Source: Dysidea avara
Taxonomy: Eukaryota; Porifera; Demospongiae; Dictyoceratida; Dysideidae
Assembly: GCF_963678975.1 (NCBI RefSeq)
Contig: NC_089279.1
Location: 36,723,933 to 36,787,932 of the forward strand
Reading direction: 5' to 3'
Length of the DNA stretch: 64,000 bases
The position numbers were made by a program, and so were the translations under genes. Below are positions 47,101 through 64,000 of this stretch, in pieces. The stretch's first letter is position 1; the number at the start of each line of letters is the position of its first letter. The notes under the pieces are model-generated. The model searched no databases. It saw nothing but the letters and a program-made list of their open reading frames with translations, and had not been told where the DNA came from.

Positions 47101-48843
47101 ACTTATTTCAGCTGCTATCTAGTGTTGTATTTCCAACACTGCTGAACTTATGAGGCTGAAACTTAGATAGTCCATTCCTCTGTTTCTATAGGCAACAAAG
47201 ATGAATTTTGGTAAATGTGCAGATGTTGACGGTTTTCTAAAATTAGGTCACAATCAAGTTATAACTTTATTAGCAACACTGTTTCAATTGCACTCACTCA
47301 CTCACATTGAAATGCCTTCAAATTTCATATACCTCATTCACATTCCCTAGTACAGCACAGCACAGTTTGAAAATTTTTTTTGTGTAAATCAATCGAGCTG
47401 TCTCAGACTGTGCCCAGCATGGCACGACAAAGTGAGATGGGCTGGCACAAGTTGGCCTGGGCCAAGTTACAATATGAACTCATTCAGAATGGCCTACTCT
47501 GGTTGACAGCTTCTGTTGGCCACACAGTTAGTATATTCTACAATCTTACAAGCATGGCATGGCTATGACGTGACATACTGCATGGTTGACTCCAAACAGT
47601 TTTGTTCTACTGACATTGGACATCTGCTAGCTGGTTATAATACCATCGTATAGCTCATCGTCGCTACAATCTTCAGTAGTTTTATTAACCACCTAAACAA
47701 CTTATTATACATTGTGTACTTGTTATAGCTAATGTTATTCGGTGTGCACAAACCCTAGCCTGTCAACTCGAGTTTAATAAGTAACCCAGGACAGTGTGAA
47801 CGGAGTGATAGTGTCCATGAGCTTATCTTATTGTGTTATGATGTCCACTACATCCTCCCCCAGTGTTAGGTGTAAACTATACCCTCGAGGTGTGTTGGAT
47901 CATGTCCCTCACAATTAATACTATACCTACCTACAACTGGTAGTGTTAATGTCCTTGTGGTTTCCTTCCTAGTATATTTTTAGGCTCAGCCTTTAACCAG
48001 TAAGGCTTTAGGGCGGTGTTTTCAATAAATCAGCCAGTATAAAATTGATCTTATTGCTATCATGAGGTATACAGAGTTTTAGGGTGATGTATATACTGAG
48101 GGTAAGTTGTTGATTTATTGTCTACTAATACCGTACTCAATATGGGAGGGGAGACTCTTTTAGGTAGCCCACATGACTGACAACTCTGTTAGTCTGGTAT
48201 AGCTCCTTACTTAGCTACATTCAACCACCAATGGTACCAAACATCAAATGCTTCACACACACGCACGCACACACACAACATGTCCACTCACACAACAACA
48301 ACACAATAATATGATGATCAGAGATTGTCCTACTCCAGCAGTGCCTACTATCCAGGTCAGTCGGAGGAACAATATTACTCCTAGTATGTTCTGTAGTGTC
48401 GGCAAGTATACCCCCATGATTGTGCCCATCTTGACCTACCGGCGTTCATCATGACACACAAAGGTGGTAATGGTGACACACTACCTTTTTCTTGGTGTTA
48501 GATTTCTTATTAACAGCAGTGGTTCCACTAGGATTACTGGGCACTGGTTCATAAACTGCCAACTTTGATAATAACTGAGATATCCGGGGCTTTTGTCTCA
48601 GTTCATCCTAACAGAGATCACTATGATGACGGGCTAGTTGTATTATACCATACTAACCTCGTATAAGGCTAAGTTACCGCCTCCCTCATTCACTAAATCA
48701 CCTTCTCTAGCGATATCCTCCATAGTAACATATCGCTGTGTCTCCTCCTGGCTAGGAGTGGGTTCCTTAACTAGTTTACTATTAATATCATCATCTTCTT
48801 CAGACTCGTCTGCTATATCGTCCACCAGATACTCGGCCGACAT
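29115..48843 (-). CDS. SLC12A4-7-like: Potassium-chloride cotransporter (KCC, SLC12A4-7 type), about 1085 aa, 23 exons
   Basis: Electroneutral K+/Cl- symporter of the plasma membrane, setting cell volume and chloride. Exons: 48843-48658, 48607-48485, 48435-48292, 45281-45227, 45171-45041, 44829-44695, 43673-43582, 43531-43128, 40417-40319, 40252-40195, 40144-40028, 39978-39805, 39743-39645, 39549-39430, 38644-38368, 38320-38232, 36900-36803, 36753-36637, 36400-36311, 33202-33111, 32781-32450, 32398-32265, 29206-29115. All phases agree. Family hallmarks: [20 protein letters not shown] (TM1), [17 protein letters not shown], a four-cysteine extracellular loop, [42 protein letters not shown] and a C-terminal EVITIYS. 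The phospho-threonine of RRMNTS (about residue 1020) is kept; the other known regulatory site (LTWTxDK) was not found. Length equals human KCC1. An upstream in-frame ATG at 48894 would add 17 residues. Four introns look U12-type. Confidence 0.95.
29207..32264 (-). other. U12-type intron, last intron of KCC
   Basis: The donor reads GTATCCTTGA. A branch-site-like CCCTTGAC lies at 29220-29227, about 15 nt before the AG. This joins a T to AT, giving EENYMEFLD as in other KCCs. The 3 kb intron holds no other gene that I can see, but includes a palindromic MITE at 31111-31346. Confidence 0.85.
31111..31346. mobile_element. Palindromic MITE (family B of the foldback elements)
   Basis: Arms of about 110 bp run from TTAAAAATGAAGTAGGGATC to their complement, with CAAAGTAGGGACTT near the loop. 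It is related to the copy at 34748-34973 and more distantly to 4738-5030. Confidence 0.75.
33665..34700. repeat. Two head-to-head copies of dispersed repeat family C
   Basis: A forward copy (33665-34250) is followed by a reverse copy (34260-34700), forming a loose inverted pair inside a KCC intron. The reverse copy includes an intact GGGCTTGGTTATACCTAACC at about 34650-34669. This serves as an empty-site comparison for the MITE at 37595-38055. Confidence 0.75.
34748..34973. mobile_element. Palindromic MITE (family B)
   Basis: Inverted arms run from TTTAAAAATGAAGTAGGG to CCCTATTTCATTTTTAAA, with GTGAAACAAGAGATGATGG inside. Same family as 31111-31346. Confidence 0.75.
36401..36636 (-). other. 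U12-type intron of KCC, 236 nt
   Basis: The donor GTATCCTTTA is identical to the U12 consensus in its first nine bases. The branch site CCTTAACT lies at 36415-36422, about 17 nt before the AG. It joins C to AT, giving IDIWWVVHDGG as expected for a KCC. Confidence 0.92.
37235..38110 (-). repeat. Dispersed repeat family C, reverse copy interrupted by a P-type MITE
   Basis: The family C sequence runs up to 37594 and resumes at 38056 (GTTATACCTAACCAATACTG). The MITE lies between. Confidence 0.8.
37588..38062. mobile_element. P-type MITE, 461 bp, with near-perfect 7-bp duplication
   Basis: The element spans 37595-38055. Its ends are CAAGAGTTCATAATATATAT inverted, extended for about 80 bp. It is flanked by GTTATGC (37588-37594) and GTTATAC (38056-38062), one mismatch. 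The empty site GTTATAC is seen in a related repeat near 34657. It shares CAAGAGT-CATAATA with the ends of the P-like transposon at 14919-20389. Confidence 0.85.
40253..40318 (-). other. Short U12-type intron of KCC, 66 nt, in frame
   Basis: Donor GTATCCTTAC; branch site CCCTTAACT at 40265-40273, about 15 nt before the AG. The 66 nt keep the frame open if retained, so an uncritical reading would include 22 extra residues. Removing it gives [15 protein letters not shown], matching other KCCs; retaining it would put a hydrophilic insertion into a transmembrane helix. Confidence 0.88.
40767..42249 (-). mobile_element. Decayed LINE (non-LTR reverse transcriptase) in a KCC intron
   Basis: Consecutive blocks in shifting frames: [34 protein letters not shown] and [10 protein letters not shown] (42249-41887); [17 protein letters not shown] and [13 protein letters not shown] (41859-41581); [11 protein letters not shown] with KTKLLVTG and FKYLGSLV (41605-41147); LLYGAETWA and [11 protein letters not shown] (41129-40767). 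These are the fingers, palm (with the FADD catalytic motif) and C-terminal region of a LINE reverse transcriptase. Frameshifts and stops make it inactive. It runs in the same direction as KCC. The endonuclease domain is missing. Confidence 0.88.
42275..42592 (-). repeat. tRNA-derived SINE
   Basis: Read on the minus strand, the first 80 bp look like a tRNA gene. An A-box-like GTGGTTAGCCTGGTAATCG lies about 45 bp before a B-box-like GGTTCGATGCC. About 230 bp of unrelated body follows. Folding into a working tRNA looks unlikely, so this is better called a SINE promoter. Confidence 0.6.
42586..43124. repeat. Minisatellite, eight units of 57-67 bp
   Basis: Each unit carries CGTGTTAGTGCACAAATACA, CATGTCACATACA and ACTGTACACATAGGACATAC. 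GTGTTAG starts at 42602, 42667, 42732, 42797, 42854, 42919, 42986 and 43053. Spacing differences reflect CA slippage. It lies just downstream of a KCC exon donor at 43128. Confidence 0.95.
44012..44093. repeat. Perfect 36-bp inverted repeat with 10-bp loop
   Basis: Arm 44012-44047 (AATGACACCAGAGTTATTAT and onward) is exactly complementary to 44058-44093. Probably a minimal foldback element inside a KCC intron. Confidence 0.92.
44161..44548. repeat. Perfect (TCAG)97 microsatellite
   Basis: There are 97 uninterrupted units (388 bp) in a KCC intron. Short ACTG/TCAG runs occur at a fixed place in dispersed repeat family C (for example 4373-4431), so one such run may have seeded this array. The apparent long open frame is an artefact. 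Confidence 0.97.
45312..45987. mobile_element. hAT-like non-autonomous element, 660 bp, 8-bp duplication
   Basis: The element spans 45320-45979 with ends TAGAGCTGTACCGATA and, inverted, TAGGACTGTACTGATA. It is flanked by a perfect 8-bp duplication ATTACTAG (45312-45319 and 45980-45987), the hAT hallmark. The interior has reiterated ATCGG/CCGAT words. No transposase. Confidence 0.85.
46169..46560. repeat. Inverted-repeat element, about 390 bp
   Basis: TACTATAGTATGTTCATGTT-GAGCTGAATCC near 46170-46200 is repeated inverted at 46531-46560. Likely a small MITE; no duplication identified. Confidence 0.6.
46620..48107. mobile_element. Non-autonomous DNA transposon, about 1.5 kb, with 60-bp inverted ends
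   Basis: CCTCAGTATACACATCACCC and the following 40 bp near 46626-46685 are repeated inverted at about 48045-48101 with few mismatches. The interior shows no recognised gene. The exact ends and target duplication are unclear. It lies in the large KCC intron between exons 3 and 4. Confidence 0.65.
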
Positions 48844-49232
48844 GTTAGCTTGTTTAGTGGTTAGTAGTGCGCTATAATTGGAAACAAAGACCACTTGATA
48901 ATCAGATAATCTACTAACGAGCGTCTACTCAACAGGTGAGTCGTATTCACATGAAACTATCACCTCCTATCATTGTGTTGTGGTGTGATGGCTGTCACAG
49001 CGGTGTGTAGTGTTCCATGCGATCCGACTGTTGTACATGATTGTTCCCTCTGGTGGTGTATTGTGTGTGTAGTGTTAATATGAGATGTCAAACAATAAAC
49101 ACGCTATAGTGTGGATAAATAAACGAGGTCCTTTTTTATTGTTGGGTGTTAATGTGTGGTAGTGCAATGTATGTGTGTTACAGTTTCCATGACATGAGCT
49201 ATTCAACTGAGGTGTTATCACTACAGGTAGCC
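48844..49232. promoter_or_regulatory. Bidirectional promoter region between KCC and OSTC
   Basis: The two start codons point away from each other across 389 bp, so both promoters and 5' untranslated regions must fit here. An AG acceptor just before the OSTC ATG (CTACAG at 49221-49226) suggests a 5' untranslated intron for OSTC. No TATA box was convincing. Confidence 0.65.
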
Positions 49233-49734
49233 ATGGAGACACTTTATCGGATACCATACTCGTTGTTGGAGGTACCAAATTTAAAGTTAAAGAAGCCGGG
49301 GTTTGTCCGAGCCCCTTCAGCCATGTTTGTGTTTGCCTGTGTCCTCCTCTCATATTTCTTGGTCACTGGTGGAATAATTTATGATGTCATTGTGGAGCCG
49401 CCGAGTGTTGGCACGACAACCGACGAACAGGGTCACCAGAAGCCAGTAGCATTCATGCAGTACAGAGTGAATGGACAGTACATCATGGAGGGACTAGCTT
49501 CATCTTTCCTGTTTGCACTCGGAGGATTTAGTTTTATTATCTTGGAGCGTTCCAATGCTCAGGGCACTACCAAACTTAATAGAATATTATTAATGTGTTT
49601 TGGATTTGCCGGAGTGTTAGTAGCTTACTTCACTTGTCGTGTCTTCATGACCATGAAACTGCCGTAAGTGATCTTGTGTGTATGTGTGAGGTGGCCTTAT
49701 CATTGTGTGGTTCATTAGGGGTTATCTGCGCTGA
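49233..49734 (+). CDS. OSTC: Oligosaccharyltransferase complex subunit OSTC, 148 aa
   Basis: Exons are 49233-49663 and 49719-49734 (GT-AG, phase-consistent). The protein begins [20 protein letters not shown] and contains [32 protein letters not shown] and a terminal MKLPGYLR, matching OSTC closely along its whole length (human 149 aa). It has three membrane segments. OSTC is the subunit that docks the STT3A oligosaccharyltransferase complex to the Sec61 translocon for co-translational N-glycosylation in the ER. The tiny second exon encodes only the last five residues and is easily missed. It lies head-to-head with KCC and about 450 bp upstream of the SPCA gene. Confidence 0.97.
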
Positions 49735-50188
49735 TGGATCCTACATGTGAAAACACTTATTAATTTACTACATTTTGTTAGTATATTATACCATCATGAT
49801 GATTGAAGTTGTAGTTACAACACAAGAGCACGTGGGACCCCACAACATGCGTATATGTCTCACTAAAATGAGCATATAATTATGGGAAGTATCACCTAAG
49901 AAATAAACCAGTCACTATTGGGTGTCCACTTATACAGTGTTTACATCACTATGATAGTAACCCTGTGGTAAGATAGTATACTTGGGTGGTGTGTGTAAAG
50001 GATCTATGGTGTTGCTCCAGCCTAACCAGATGCTGTGTGTTGCGTGCTTGCTCGTATGCTTGGCTGATAAGTGATAAATTGATGATGTCACGATGCGTTG
50101 CTTTGCTAATAAAGAATCGATTGTGGCATGGAATAATATTAGCTTGTTAAGTCGATTGTGGTATTATTTGGAGTACAGGACAGGAGCG
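49735..50188. other. OSTC-SPCA intergenic region
   Basis: It must hold the OSTC 3' end (AATAAA-like AAATAAACC near 49900) and the SPCA promoter. No other gene seen. Confidence 0.5.

Positions 50189-64000
<13,812 letters not shown>

Noticed and set aside
48844..48894. Longer KCC N-terminus from the ATG at 48894
   Set aside because: It is possible, but MSAEYL at 48843 gives a more typical acidic KCC start.
50093..50188. Longer SPCA N-terminus from the ATG at 50093
   Set aside because: The added 32 residues resemble nothing in SPCA. The ATG at 50189 fits family length better, although the longer start cannot be excluded.

Overview
The window looks like animal nuclear DNA, most likely from a sponge (a demosponge such as Amphimedon; this is an inference). 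It is AT-rich and its genes have many exons, often with introns under 100 bp. It carries a DEATH-NACHT-LRR receptor gene, clear animal orthologues of KCC, OSTC and SPCA, and a very dense layer of DNA transposons, MITEs, satellites and LINE scraps. Nothing bacterial or organellar was seen.

Layout. 1-1.72 kb: the 5' part of a decayed Gypsy-like LTR retrotransposon on the minus strand. 1.74-10.0 kb: repeats only, including a P-type MITE with a 7-bp target duplication, palindromic MITEs, a TTAA-flanked MITE and direct duplications. 10.0-14.06 kb: a compound inverted-repeat island into which an intact two-gene Tc1/mariner element (10481-12872) has inserted at TA. 14919-20389: an apparently complete P-superfamily-like transposon with a 7-bp target duplication. 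It carries a seven-exon transposase gene (about 1009 aa) and, converging on it, a four-exon accessory gene (about 489 aa). 21.88-24.66 kb: a DEATH-NACHT-LRR (NLR) gene. 24.7-29.1 kb: a minisatellite and a 5'-truncated LINE.

29115-48843 (minus): a complete potassium-chloride cotransporter gene in 23 coding exons (about 1085 aa). Four of its introns have U12-type (minor spliceosome) signals. Its introns hold a LINE fragment, a tRNA-like SINE, a 57-67 bp minisatellite, a perfect 97-unit TCAG array, an hAT-like element and several MITEs. 49233-49734 (plus): OSTC, divergent from KCC across about 390 bp that must hold both promoters. 50189 to beyond 63865 (plus): a secretory-pathway Ca2+/Mn2+ ATPase gene, 16 exons visible, running off the right edge.

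The three housekeeping genes (KCC, OSTC, SPCA) are packed head-to-head and then head-to-tail with little intergenic DNA, and repeats fill their introns. The left third is essentially a nested transposon landscape. The most novel content is probably the two autonomous DNA transposons from different superfamilies, each carrying an extra, convergently transcribed, basic accessory gene. The clustered U12 introns and a short dispersed motif (about TACTCTAATAGARCAGTCA) recurring through the window also deserve attention.

Exon joins were worked out by hand from splice signals, reading phase and remembered family sequence. Calls of family membership rest on motif recognition, not on a database search.
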